A stretch of DNA of 64,000 nucleotides from Epiperipatus broadwayi (Eukaryota; Onychophora; Udeonychophora; Euonychophora; Peripatidae), in assembly GCA_028023455.1 (NCBI GenBank), contig JAQFVV010000003.1, positions 2,642,925 through 2,706,924 of the forward strand, in the 5' to 3' direction. Positions 45,190 to 57,599 of the stretch are shown piece after piece. The notes beneath the pieces were generated by a model, which did no database searches, was not told the origin of the DNA, and was given only the letters and a program-made list of their open reading frames with translations. Position numbers and translations under genes: made by a program. Every line of letters begins with the position of its first letter. Positions within the stretch are counted from its first letter, which is position 1.

Positions 45190-46308
45190 ATGATAGCCTC
45201 TTCAAATATGGCGGCCGAGGCTGTCATAGAGCCAGGCGCTGGAATTATTGTTTTACAGTGTTTTTCTCTAGGACTTTTTATTATTATTGGCGGTATTGGA
45301 AATGCAGTTGTTATTTATACGTTTGTTCGCCGTGGAAATCTATATCGTCCACCTTATTATTATGTACTAAATCTTGCCGTCTTGGATGTAGCGCGTTCAT
45401 TGTTATGTTTCCCCTTTGTTATGAGTACTGCAATACATCACATGCATTGGAAATACGGAGATGAAGTTTGCAAACTGTTAGCTTTTGCTAATACATTTTG
45501 TCTGTTTGGAAGTGTTATAAGTATATTTATTATCGCAGTTGATAGGTATACAGCCGTAGTACATAGTCAATATCACAGTAGGAGATTCAAAGGAGCTATT
45601 TGCATAGCCATTGTTTTGATCGGCTGGGGGGCTGCATTTCTTTTTGCGTTTCCACCAGTGTTCGGTTTAGGAACATATAGCTATCGACCGTTAGAAGCGC
45701 AATGTACTTTTGAACACCGATATTTTAAAAGTAACGATACTTTAGGATTTGAACTTATATTAGCAATATTATTATTAATGACCAATGTTATTTATTTGCG
45801 TATTTTTATGTTTGTGAGGGCTCATCGCCGGATGCGACCTGTAATGTATCAACCCGCCGTTAGCAACAACTGGACTTTTTACGGCCCTGGAGCAAATGCA
45901 AATAATCGTCGTAATTGGAGAGCCAGTTATGGGCCATTAATTCAAGGCATTCCAATCGCGGTTATTGGACAAAATCAACAGGCTCAGACCCATCGGTTTG
46001 AGTTGCAGCCCGTCAAAAATGAAAAAATCACACGGGTATGTTTTGCTGTGAATTTGGCTTTCATGATCACGTGGATGCCTCATCTGATAGTGTCGTTTTG
46101 GTATACATTTGATTTAAGTCAGAGTGTACCCCACGGGTTAGTAACTATGGCAGCATGGTGGAGTTTTATGTCCGTTGTTGCTAACCCTATAATCTACGTT
46201 TTTATGTGTCCCAGATTTAGGCGAGCTTTAAACATTATACGGTTGAACAGGAGACATGATCGTGAAGATCCGGATCCTGAACCTCAATCAGAGGATCAGG
46301 AACAATAA
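45190..46308 (+). CDS. SREB-type orphan GPCR (GPR27/GPR85/GPR173 family)
   Basis: A seven-helix plasma-membrane receptor of 372 residues, close to the 370-375 of vertebrate SREB proteins, whose ligand is not firmly known. Seen: TM1 with GN (37-38), TM2 LAVLD (62-66), Cys94 and Cys172 for the usual disulfide, DRY at 118-120, TM4 Trp146, FPPVF at 154-158, and FEHRYFKSNDTLGF at 174-187. The third loop has NNWTFYGPGA (226-235), and TM6 TWMPHL (294-299) and TM7 NPIIY (332-336) follow. The FEHRYFK.NDTLGF and NWTF.GPG blocks are SREB signatures. Vertebrate members have a non-canonical TRY and NPxVC, whereas this one has canonical DRY and NPxxY. The tail is acidic (REDPDPEPQSEDQEQ). The frame is intact and intronless, as in the family. 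Codon 7 (ATG at 45208, A at -3, G at +4) has a better start context than codon 1. Confidence 0.93.
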   Translation: MIASSNMAAEAVIEPGAGIIVLQCFSLGLFIIIGGIGNAVVIYTFVRRGNLYRPPYYYVLNLAVLDVARSLLCFPFVMSTAIHHMHWKYGDEVCKLLAFANTFCLFGSVISIFIIAVDRYTAVVHSQYHSRRFKGAICIAIVLIGWGAAFLFAFPPVFGLGTYSYRPLEAQCTFEHRYFKSNDTLGFELILAILLLMTNVIYLRIFMFVRAHRRMRPVMYQPAVSNNWTFYGPGANANNRRNWRASYGPLIQGIPIAVIGQNQQAQTHRFELQPVKNEKITRVCFAVNLAFMITWMPHLIVSFWYTFDLSQSVPHGLVTMAAWWSFMSVVANPIIYVFMCPRFRRALNIIRLNRRHDREDPDPEPQSEDQEQ

Positions 46309-47540
46309 TAAAAACAAAATCAAAGATTGTAATACATATTTGTGAATTTATTCTAAAGTAGATTTATAAACAAATCCGGCCATGATTCATGGTAATATTT
46401 TTTAAATTTTATAATACTTGTATTTAAATCTGCCCTCAGTGAGGCTTGTCCATTAATTCATATACAACTCCAAAACACTATTGACCAACGCAATTTGGGC
46501 TTTCTTGACATGTGACTAAATACTCCTCCCCCCTCAATATTCTTTTGTTTCTTTATTAATGGAAAAATTTCTAAAGAAAAAATCCGTGTAAATAGCCCTA
46601 AGGAGGGCGCTGTGACCAATTGTATTTTTGCCGGACTATTGGTGCTTCATTTAGACAACAAGGTACTTAAAATAACAGCATTGCTATGCAGATTTTAGCT
46701 GAATTATTCAGAAAGCCATATTATTTGGCCTTTGTAAATTATTATTTTTTCATCAATTCTTTGAAATCAGAATTAAGGGATTTTTTTTTTTTTTTACTTT
46801 TGAACATGCCAAAGAATTTATTGATCTGTTCATAGAAATCTATTTTGACATAACTATAGTTAGCTTAATTTAATAATGTTTACTATTATTTACTATTCAG
46901 TATGTTTATATACTGTTCTTGTCGTATAATTTCTTTTTATATTAGTTCTGTTAAATGTTCTTTAATTTTAAAATGTTTATATATATAATTTGTAAATATT
47001 TATAAAGATTTTATGAACAGATGTTTCTTTATTTTTTAATTCTTTATTGCTCTATAGTCTTTTGTTTTTTAATATGTAAAAAGACATTAAGTAATTAATG
47101 AATGTGATATTAGCTAAAGTAAGTAGACATTTATGATTGTGAAATAGTACGATTTTTTTTTTTTTTTTTGACGCCTGTAAATGATTTTCACCTTCAAATT
47201 TTTCTTTGACGATAAAAAGGTGCCAGATCCATTGTAGTAAGATTTTCACATAATTCTGAAGAAAGTGATGGTTGCGTCCTATTATTATCAGTATGAAATT
47301 CTTAGAAATGGAATAAATTTTTTAACAGATTTAATTAATTATTGTGTAATGTTTAATTGTCAAGTGTAAGTAATTGATTTATTTCTGCTTATGTGTATAA
47401 CTCGTAGACCATATTTTATTACGTATAATGATAATTGATTTATCAAAGCGATTATCGATTGATAATATTAACTAATAAATTAAATTGCTTTGTTCTCATT
47501 CTGAATGACTTGAATAAATGCAAAAAAAAAAAAAAAAATA
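46309..47540 (+). other. probable 3' UTR and downstream region of the GPCR gene
   Basis: No coding sequence. AATAAA occurs at 47471-47476 and 47514-47519, the latter immediately before an A run at about 47522-47538. The real polyadenylation site is unknown. A T run at about 47153-47169 is also present. Confidence 0.4.
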
Positions 47541-48439
47541 GCATATTAAATTTAAGCCATACCTTAATATAGAACAAAATTGCTCGTAAGAAGTAAAAGT
47601 TTCAAATTATTCTTGGTAATGCAATTTGTCTCGCGATATTGAGAGAGGAAAGAGAGATTTTTGAACGCCCCCTCCCAATATATTAAAAATAACAGAATTT
47701 ATATCTATATTTTTTTTACACGAATGACCATGTTCGCAGAGCTAATCTAGTTCCCATTTGTGAGATGAATTAACTATACAGTATAAATTATTTAAACATT
47801 TTTGTAGTAAGAAAAGAATTAGAATTATTTGTCCACCAGATGACGTTTGAGCACCGACATCAGATTTAAACCACAATCCAGCAATGTTTAAGCCATTGCA
47901 TTAAACCAGGCATAGTTATTATTCCAATAAATGAATTTAGGCAGCATTTGTGTTTGCGTGTAATTTTCACAAAAATAAAACGAAAAAATGGAGTCAATAA
48001 ATCATGAGATTAAAATCAACTTGCAATTAGAGTTGTTCCGTATGACAATTTTGACTTTTGAATCATTAAAAAAAAAAACATGTTTTAAATAAATAAGATA
48101 CCACGTTTATTAAAGTATCGGTTCAAAATTTCCCTTCCGTTCTAAATATGATCATTAAAAAAAAAAAAAATGTGGGCATAAATATGTCTAATATTAAAAT
48201 TAATCTTAATTAAATGTGTACATGTATCCATGTGTTTCACAAAATGGTAGAATGGCAGCAAACAGAACGGTACATTCAAATAGATGTTTTTAAATAACAA
48301 CTTGAGGCTTCCCAAATGTAAGGGACTCCAAAAGTTAAATTGACAAGAATTTTTAAGATTTGATGAACTTGACTCTGATTAAAGGCTTTTCAACATAATA
48401 ATGCTTCTGACCAAAAGTCTTTGGTGTGGTCTAAGTGAT
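47541..48439. other. AT-rich spacer
   Basis: No gene recognised; several A runs. Confidence 0.45.
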
Positions 48440-48610
48440 AGTAAAAGATCTAGAAAGAGATCCTATGTGAAATGAATGGATAAAATAGAAAATTTTGTTG
48501 GTGTGATAAGGAGAAGAGAGATTGCGAATCAAAAAAATGGATTAAATTTGAAGAGACATCCTGTAATGGATAGACAATGGCTGAAAATAGTGATAATGAT
48601 AAACCTGGAA
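48440..48610 (+). mobile_element. RTE-like LINE, 3' end (copy 3)
   Basis: AAAGATCTAGAAAGAGATCC, then GAATGGATAAAATAG and GAAGAGACATCCTGTAATGG follow the same order as 43000-43165. It is more diverged and ends in GATAATGATAAAC. Confidence 0.68.
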
Positions 48611-48875
48611 GTGAAAGATTTCTAGTCAATCCCCAACCAAGGAATAAAACAATGAATAAAAATCTCAAAGTTGAGTAGAAGTAATGTATTCATCTTGCTG
48701 ATTGAGTGCTCAAATGTTACTCCATGCAATTAACCATACTATTATTATAAAGTCCTGGGTGTATTAGCATAATGAGAGACTGGCTGACATGAGAATTAAA
48801 GGTTTCTGGATCAATTTCCACCCAAGGAAAATAAAAAGCAAATTTTTAGTTTGTTCAATTATTATGAGACTTCCA
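48611..48875. other. possible degenerate tRNA-derived repeat
   Basis: GGTTTCTGGATCAATTTCC (near 48808) resembles a B box, and similar words occur near 48625 (TTTCTAGTCAATCCCCAACC). No A box is convincing. Weak support. Confidence 0.25.
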
Positions 48876-48912
48876 TAATAATAATAATAATAATCATATG
48901 ATTATTATTATT
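48876..48912. repeat. perfect AT-rich palindrome from (AAT)n
   Basis: AATAATAATAATCATATG meets its reverse complement, centred on CATATG at 48895-48900. It could extrude as a cruciform; more simply it is an (AAT)n/(ATT)n repeat. Confidence 0.8.
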
Positions 48913-50419
48913 TACAAATATCTTATTTATATATGCACTAATATCTTAAAGATATCAGACATCTAAATTATAAAAAATATAGCATTTTACTATATTTTCC
49001 ATTAAACACTCTGTTCTCTATTAGAAATTGGAAAATGACAACAATAAAGGAATTCATACTTTTAGATAATGCTGCTGTTGCTTACGAATTGAAGGATATC
49101 ATTTTTTCCAAATTTTTGAAATCTCAATAGCAAAGACCAGACCTAACATAATTACTTTCAAGTCATTCTTCATCTATTTGTCATAGATTGTATTATGTAT
49201 TATTAATTTGTTTTTGTTTTTATGTAAATGCTATTCATTGATAATGAGTTCAGAGATATGTAATCCTGAGCCTAATCCTGAATACATTTACATTATCAGT
49301 ACTATCAGTGTGGTTTTCTATACCTGAAGCATGCTGTTTTTGAGTGATTAAAAAAAAATGAAGCACTACTTTTATACTGATCTTTACAAAATCCTGATTT
49401 GAAACTAGCTAAACATTTTTTTTTTTGATAATTTAGAGGGTTTGGAGAATATTAACATATAAAGATTCTCAGTAACACTGAGAAGCAAGATAATATCAGA
49501 GTATAGAAATTGTCAAAAAGAATTTTAAATATTTTATGGTTATAATAAAAAACACAAACTGAAAGGTATTTGATAGCTTTTTAATGGAAGCATATAGCTG
49601 TTATTTCCCAAAATCTAGTAGAAAGCATTTTAAAGAAACTTAATAGATGTTTAAAAGCCATTGGTGAATTAATTTGGTGGTAATGTTTTTAAATCAACAA
49701 TAGTTATTGTTCAGAATGAAATATCACATGACTTTTGCAATTATCATTTATGATTATGTGTTTTCACATTTGTAGTTAAATTTATTTATTTAGTTAAATG
49801 TTTTTATCAGTATTTTTTAATTATTATTATAAATGAATGGCATATCTAAAATTGTATACATTTGATAAAACAGATAACATGAGAGCAGAATAACAATTTT
49901 TACCTTCCTTTTTTATAAATTAATAATAATAATAAAAGTAACTTGGATGCATGCATGTGTAGCTTGTTGGTCAGCTTGATTATTGAATCTACCATAGAGA
50001 ATATATGCATATATTTTGTTTTCACTTAATCAAATAGTAATGTAATAATAATTTGTATCAAAATGGTTAGCAGCATCTTTCAGTCTTTATTTTGGTTGCA
50101 AGGACTTATTAATGTTTATGATATAGATCTACTTATTAAAATGCTGGAGTAAATTGTGGTGATGAGGTGACAAGCATTTACACACTACACTCTAGAGCCT
50201 CCAATCCTTTTATACCCTCTTCTTTTATAATTGTCCAAGGCTTTATTTATTTAAGTAATACTCCAAAGACAACACTTTGCAAGCTTATGAGTTTATAAAA
50301 AGTTAATTAACCCTTACAATCATAAGTTTGTTATTACTATTTCCATCATAAATTAAATTAAATTCTGAAATATTTAAAAATATTACTTTGTTCTATAACT
50401 TTCAGTCATTTATCATTCT
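48913..50419. other. AT-rich spacer
   Basis: No gene or element recognised. Confidence 0.45.
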
Positions 50420-51300
50420 TAAATGCTTTTTATTCTCATCCCAAATTTTCTACAAATTCCATCTATTCAACTTAGCATTCTCTTTGCATTATTACTATCT
50501 ACAAATACTGCAATATCATCAGCAAATCTGATGCAAATCTTTTTCTCAATTTTAACTTCATCGTTATCAAAGCAGCTCATTTTACATCTCATATAAATAA
50601 TATTAAGAAAAGCCAACATTCTTGCATTATATCTTTTTGTATAAATAGTTCTCCTCTAAAGAAGGAAAATATTTTTTGATTTATATTACAAGTTTCTTAA
50701 TATTCATCTTCTAATATATGCATTTCTTAGTTACAATATCCAAAAGAGTAATGAGAATTTCACTTTCAAAATCTATAAACAAGTAATTATGTTTTTCTAA
50801 GAGTCCTCACTACTCCATTTCTTGTTGCTTTCTTCTAAATGTCAACTACTATTTTGATGAAAAATGTCTAATCTGATAAAAACTCATCTATTTAAAATTC
50901 TCAACATCTTAGCTGCATCTGAATTAGTTGTTGTAAAATTCTCATATCTTGCTGCATTTGTTCTTTTTTCTAACTAAAATAATAATGGTAATGTTTGTTC
51001 AAGGTCACATGTCATCCTAAAACCTGAGCACTTTGTTTCCACTTAATGAAACAGAATTTTTTTTAACTGAGTCATTCCTTATCTTCATTAATCCATGACT
51101 CTAGCAATAATAGTCATCATTATATTACTGTGCTTTATCACTTTTCCAAATTATAAAATACATAATTTTCTTAAATTTCTTTCCTCTGTAGTCTTTAATA
51201 ATTTGTCTGGAATTTCACCAATTCTCTAAATTCCATCTTATTTAGTGATTTTACAACTTCTTTAATCTATTTTATTTTTATCTAGTGTCAATCCTTGTAA
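50420..51300 (-). pseudogene. RTE-like LINE reverse transcriptase fragment
   Basis: On the minus strand: IPDKLLKTTEERNLRKL (near 51200; RTE front block), LFIDFESE in the place of the FVDFxKAFD motif (near 50780), then RYNARMLAFLNIIYMRCKM. The palm block ICIRFADDIAVFVDSNNAKR (near 50520) has the catalytic FADD. Stops and frame changes occur throughout. It has the opposite orientation to the three RTE 3' ends and probably belongs to the same clade, though the same family is not proven. Confidence 0.7.
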
Positions 51301-52717
51301 TATTTATCAGATTAAAGCACTTTGGTTCAGAATTATCAGAGAGAACAAAGTTTTGGAAAAAAGACTAGAAAATTGTTAGCAAAGAAGAAGAATGTATTTA
51401 AAAATATGAAAAAAAATGTGATTTGTATTATATAGATTAGTATATAATACAGCGTATTGAGTGATATTAATCTTCAGATATTGCTACTAATATGGGAATT
51501 GAATCTGCAATTTTTAGATTTGTAAATATTGAATTTAAAGTGATGCTTAAATTAATCAGGCTATTCTGTCAAAGGCAACAGTTTCGTATTAATTTTATAT
51601 ATTTATCTATGAGGATACTCCTGATTTCTCTATTTTCATTCTTTAGAGCATGATTAATCAGTTGTTTCGAAACATTGTTAATCACATTAGGTTGACCATA
51701 TGAAAAGTTTCTTTAAATTTTTTTTTTTTACTTTGTCCAGTATTCAATCTCACATAATTAAAATATTTGGAATTACTCATTAATTTTGCTCTTAATAATT
51801 CTTTCGCATTTCAACATTTTTTTGACTATCTCAAATGAAAATTTGAATTAAAAGCTCAACATTTTAATTTTAAAGCCAAAATTTTTAATTAATATTATAA
51901 ATCAATAAATTGTACTTGATTTGTTAGAAATTTAAATTTAGAAATGAAAAAGATTTTAAAAAATCAAATTTGAATTCCAAATATAAAAATGGGAAATGTA
52001 TATGACTAGTTTTTATTGGGTTTTTTTTTTGTCATAATGGAATTGTAAAAAGAAAATTAATAAAATATTTGTTATATGAATTCCAATTTTTAAACTTCAA
52101 TAAATTAATATAAAGTCATAACAAATCTATGAAAAACATTTCTGAAACTGAAAATTGCATTATATTTAATAACTTCTACCACTCATTGATAGTTGTTTGA
52201 CAGAGTGTCAGACTGTAATAGTCACTGCTTCCATTTAATGTTACTTTAACTTTCTTGTATTTTTAAAATGAAACAAATTTTTAAAAAATCTAAGTATAAA
52301 GAAAATACTTTTTTTTCTAATAATTATAATGAAAATATTTTGTAAAAATAATTATAAATATTTGAAAACACCACAAAATTATGCAATTTTTCTGCTTATT
52401 GTTGAAAAGAATAGCAGAGGAGAGAATTTTTGTCTTTCTTCTTCTGTAAATTGCTTTGTGGACTAGTGACATCTTCAGATATTTATTATAACTAATAAAT
52501 CAGTAATTATGTTAATTCATGTTTTTAATGTTAAATGGGTGTAAATATGGTTAAGACCAAAAAAATAATTTAAAGTTGAAGCAGAGAAATACCTTAACAG
52601 TTCTCCATAATTATAATTATCATTAGGTTAAGAGAAAATGGGGAAATTATGAGGACACTCATAAATAAGTATATAAAATTTCTATTGATAGTTGTTTGGT
52701 TGCCAGTGACACAACAT
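51301..52717. other. AT-rich spacer
   Basis: No gene. Near 52440-52480 the words CTTCTTCTGTAAATTGC and GACTAGTGACATCTTCAG look repeat-like but could not be assigned. Confidence 0.4.
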
Positions 52718-52940
52718 TCTAGCTGGTTAGAGCATCATTTTAACTTTAACATTTATGAATCTAAAGTCCCAGGTTCAATTCCTATTTATTGCTGATCTGT
52801 CCAGCAATACCTAAAATAGAAAATAATATTATTTGAAATATTGTGTAGTTGAATGTATTTGAAAAATTTTAAATTTGATTTTTTCTAAAGATATTTTACA
52901 AATAATTCTAGATGATGTAAATAGTATAACATATAATTAC
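52718..52940 (+). repeat. tRNA-derived SINE with PLE-type tail
   Basis: TAGCTGGTTAGAGC (A box) and GGTTCAATTCC (B box) sit in a tRNA-like head. The tail, GAATGTATTTGAAAAATTT...TTTTTTCTAAAGATATT, parallels the P3 tail at 6419-6470. No cloverleaf is complete. It stands alone, without RT. Confidence 0.65.
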
Positions 52941-55079
52941 AAGTAAAATAATGTCATCATAGACTTTCATGTAAATATCAAATCTATCTTCTCTTTTTAT
53001 TTTGTCTATCCATATCCTTATGAGTTTTATGATACATTTCCCAGTTTAATTTTTTGTACATTTTCTGTTACATGCTATTTTTCTTTTTCATTTTTCTCTT
53101 TCTACTATTTTATTAATTGTGATACATATATATTTAAATTCATCTGGCATTTTGAATAAAATAATAGCATGGATTTAATTTTTTGCTCATAGGTATAACA
53201 TTTATATGAAAAAATATTCTTTAAACTCAAGAATTTACAATTAAAAAAAAGATCAAAGTATGGAAGCCTATTTTTGCAATAATTTTTTTTTTTTACATCT
53301 TCTAATTTTCAGGTGATCAAAAGATGGTAGCTAATGATAAAGTTGTTGGGATATATAAAAATTGATTGAGAATTATAAGTATTGAGGCTTAATAAGTGTT
53401 TTTGAGGATTGTTTTAATGTTATATAATATCAAATAGAAATAACAACTTGCAAACTAAATATATTGGCATTAATATTTAATCAAGAATGCACCAATGATT
53501 AAAAGATCAACATAAATAGTATTTACGAATAAATCAATGACTGCAAGAAGTAAAAGGAAAGTGGAAGCTGAAGAAAAAAATAGTTCGCAAGGTTGAGAGA
53601 TGATAGTAATAACTAATAAATGGAAATCAGAGATTAATTTTAGACAATAAATAGTTACAGTATGGCATTGTACAAAGAACAGATATTTGTAGAATAAATT
53701 GAATATCATTAACATAGCAAAATTCAACAAAGAATGGGGCTGTGAATTAATGAATTCTTTAGAAAGATCATTGAAATTAGTTAATGAAATATTTTTGGGA
53801 AATAGATTCCAAATATTATGATTAAACAATTTTTAAACAATGATGCTCAGACTCTATAATTATTTGGTAGTATCATGTGATCTATTCATTTTCAGAAATT
53901 TAAAAAAAATATTATTAATAAAATGTGGCAACATTTAACTAGATCATCTTATTGTATGGGTAAATGTGATAGGATCTAATTTTTTTTCATATTGAAGTTA
54001 CTATGATGATGATTTTCTTCCATGGTGAAACTACTCTGAATAACTTGCCTTTGGAATTTGATCTGGAAGCTAATAACCATAATTTGTTTTATTTTTATTA
54101 TTGTAGTCAAAGTTCAGAATTATTGTGCATAAAATTAAAGAGTGAAAATATTGTGCAAACACACATCTCTATTGAACAATCAGTGCAGGACAATGAGTGA
54201 TAGTTTGAAAGACTTATGAACTTCAGCCTTTATCCCAATTTAAGAAACAGTAAATTTTAAAATAAAAAGAATACAAAGAGAAAACAGAAAAGATTGTTTG
54301 TATTGGAAATAGTATTTAGCCTTTGATGAAACAACATTGTATTCTCCAAGGCAGTAGAAGGAATTCTTGGTCAGGTACTGCTTATTGCTTAGTCGTAATT
54401 AATATTCATATTAAAGTCATTCCACCAAATCCATGTATTAGTAGATTGAATTTAGCATGTAACTATACATGTGGATTATATATACATTCTAATAATTTTA
54501 GTAAGTGTATAAATAAACTATGGTTGTTAATTCTGTTATACTTAGTATGTATAATCTTATTTACAGTGCAATTAAATCTGAATGCAAATACATAATAATA
54601 ATTTATCAAGACAAACTCTGTAGAGACATTTTAAATAAGCACATAACTAGTGCTCTTTTTCGTATATCAATATTAAATTATTGTTGATGTAAAAATAAAA
54701 AGCCCCTTTTCTAATTAACTGATAAATTAACATTGATACAAGAAAAAAAGCATTATTTACTACTTTATTTAAAATGATTGTACAGTAATCTGGTTCATGA
54801 ATTATTGTTATTATAATAGTGTGCACATTTGAACTTATATCTGTAAGATATTGGAAATTTAGTTTTCAGGCTACAATTTTGATTTTTTTTTTCACTGAGT
54901 TTACTTAGAACCATTTATAACCTCTGACAATTTAATCATCATTAAAAGGTAACATTCATGAGAATTGAGAATAGTATCCTTATTTTTTTTCTTGCAATAA
55001 AGCAACTGTTAAGCACATTTTGCTTTTGTTGTTTTGTAATAGTAACTAGTATTTATATTATTTTTATTTTTAATTTCAG
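52941..55079. other. AT-rich region without clear genes
   Basis: Short open frames (53470-53829 minus, 54003-54200 plus, 54323-54595 plus) have no motif I know and composition like their surroundings. From 55040 a pyrimidine-rich tract leads into TTTCAG at 55074-55079. Confidence 0.4.
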
Positions 55080-55189
55080 CCATGCCCTGTGTGGTTTGCT
55101 GTAATGATAGAATGCAAATTCTGAAGCTCAAAGTCCATGCGTTCCAGTCTGTCATTTCCAGAATTTTTTACCAATTCCGCAAGCAATAG
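55080..55189 (+). CDS. possible terminal exon of an unknown gene
   Basis: A T-rich tract and TTTCAG (55074-55079), with a branch-point-like GTAACTA about 35 bases upstream, precede a patch clearly less AT-rich than its surroundings. One frame stays open for 35 codons, MPCVVCCNDRMQILKLKV, continuing to FYQFRKQ and a TAG at 55187-55189. Unrecognised protein. It could instead be a 3' UTR piece or chance; the other exons would lie outside what I can identify. Confidence 0.25.
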
Positions 55190-56604
55190 ATCTTTTTTTT
55201 TTTATCTATTAGTCATATATCATCATAATTGCACATATATTTAGATATGTGTTGTTAATTATATTTATTTATTTGTTTACCGATTAATCCTGGCTACTTA
55301 ATCACAGTCAAAACATTTTAAATTATCAGTTACCATATTGGCAGCTACCATTAAAAAAGTCCCAAATTACAGGCAGTTGTTTTTCTCTGTTTCAGAGTTA
55401 TGATTGTTTGTTAGTGTATATAATTCCATTCACAACATTTTAAAATAATAAAATTATATTTTCTGAAAATAGATCAGAGAGATAAAAAAAAAAAAAGCAG
55501 TGTAATGTCTAAAGACCAGATCTCCATTTTGAATCAAAACTTTTTAAAAGAATTTAATTTCTACAATTATATTCTTAATAATATGACCTTTGCAAAAGCT
55601 TCTAATAAAAATTAGTTCTTTTCCTAATATTACAAAGAAAAAATTAATTGCCACAATTACAAAATCCATTTCAACTTATGATAATTTGTTGCTCTTTACC
55701 AACATTAGCTTAAATCTTCCAGTCTAATCCTATGATATGGTGATTAAATAGAAGTTCCAAAAAAAAAAGACTAATGTTATGAAGTAATACAATTGAATGG
55801 AATGAAGAAATTGATCCGATTAATGAAATAAAAATCAATCTAAAATCAGTACTAATAAATTTAATCCTCAACTGCTGCATATGACAAAATAATTTAAGAA
55901 GTAAAATATTTTATTAAAAAAAAAATTCCATAAGTCGCTTTAAAATAAATAGTTTTGGATGCGATGTACTTAATTTTACCATAATATTCTAAACATTAGT
56001 ATTTTTGGTAACACTTGATACCAGCATTCTATGTTCCATTAATTTTATATCCTTAATACTAACCAGAGGCTTCATTGCAATTGAATGTATAACAGTAGAA
56101 AAATGGTTGAAAAAAGGTTCAAACTCTGAATGATGACAAAATCTAATATCAGATAATTAGCTGGTTGATTATAGATTAGCTACCTAAAAGAAAAATTCCA
56201 AATCTGTTGGAAAAAATTTCAAGTTTTATTTGGCCCTGATTTAAACCCAGAATCATGAATATATAAATGTGTATATTTATAATTAATGATTCATTCTTCA
56301 TTTCAAATATGGGAGGAGGAAGGTAATGGTCTTTAAGATGCATTTAAATTACATAGCTTTTCAAATAATCATATATTTATTGAAAAAAGTGTGAATAGGT
56401 GCTTCCTAAAAAATATGCACTTATTTTCAAGTATTGTAGGATGAAATTCTTTCCAAGTTTAATCCAATTTTTCCAATCCATAGTTTGACTTTCAACCTTG
56501 CCTATTATAATTTAATTGCAAGTTGTTAGTTTTTTAATCAAGTCAAATTTTTAAAGCCTTTTTATATGCAATACTTTAAGTATTTTCTCCTCATTTATTT
56601 CAAA
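55190..56604. other. AT-rich spacer
   Basis: No gene recognised. Confidence 0.45.
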
Positions 56605-57545
56605 TTTACTTTATTTAATGTTATTATTTAGTAAATATTTATACATTTAGCAGCAGAATATGATTTTTTTATGTTACAAATATTTATTTTATTCAATTAA
56701 GTGCTTTCAATACTAAAACATATCATAATCATAGCATTGTATAATTAAAGTTAGATAAGCTCTCATTTTAAAATTGTTTTATATATTATAAATTGAATTA
56801 GCATAAAATTGAATTTTAGAAGTTAATTTACATTCTAATAACTGTATATGAAGTTATAGATGTCATTTTTTAGAAAGAGGGATGCTAATTTGTTATTTAT
56901 TTATAGCATGCAATCTTTGGCTGTAGATCACACCTTCTTCAACTTTTTATCAACTCTCTCAGGGAAAACAATGTGAGCCCTAGAGAGATTAAAGTCATAG
57001 CCTGATTGTAGCTCATGATCTAAAAATATAGACAAGTGTTCACTGTCTTTCTTAGCTTGGTTGTATAAATAATTGTACTGAGCCAGTCTTGTGGATATGT
57101 TAGCCCTTGTTTCTCCATAGTAAGCCTTTAAGCAATTTGACTCATTGCATAGAATTATGTACATTACTTGGTGTGCAGCCTCTCTAGTTATTTTTTGAAT
57201 TGTTTAATAATTTCTTTAAAGGTGGAGATGACTGAAAACTGATGTTGTATTTATCAGTACATATTTTTCTTAATTTTTGCACAACTTTAGACACATAAGG
57301 GAGACTAGTCCATTTTTTGTCTTCAAATTGAAGATTTACAGCATGCATAATTTTGCTATAGAAATTGGCTATTATTGAATTTATTTTTTTAATATTATAC
57401 CCCGTATTAATTAGATCTTTCATGTATAATGTATGTTTTTTCTCTGATCTGCTTCCAACTTGCATAATTTATAGTTTCTGTGGATTAAGCCTTTTAGACC
57501 TGCTTATTTATGGGAATTTTGTGAAGAAACTTAATTTTTTAGTAA
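56605..57545 (-). mobile_element. Penelope-like element P5, 5'-truncated, minus strand
   Basis: The reverse complement matches 58790-59695 on the plus strand, from the RT thumb (AAATTATGCAAGTT) to the 3' end (AATAAATATTTGTA). It is arranged head-to-head with P6, with about 50 bp between them. Confidence 0.8.
56928..57465 (-). pseudogene. PLE RT end and GIY-YIG endonuclease, P5
   Basis: 57184-57465 encodes the RT thumb and linker (INSIIANFYSKIM, KKWTSLPYVSKVVQKLRKIC). 56928-57164 encodes the nuclease: MYIILCNESNCLKAYYGETR (first and second GIY-YIG motifs; the YIG is AYYGET here), STRLAQYNYLYNQ (with the usual Arg) and SIFLDHELQSGYDFNLS. The two pieces are nearly joined; only a frame change separates them. 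This is the best preserved nuclease of the window. Confidence 0.8.
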
Positions 57546-57599
57546 AAAACAAAACCACAAAGTAATAAAAGTCACATGCCATAAAACTGGGTTAATCTT

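Noticed and set aside
52440-52490. CTGAAGA (minus strand) near TGTCACTAGTCC as another hammerhead
   Set aside because: No GAAA box follows at the right place and no stem I was found.
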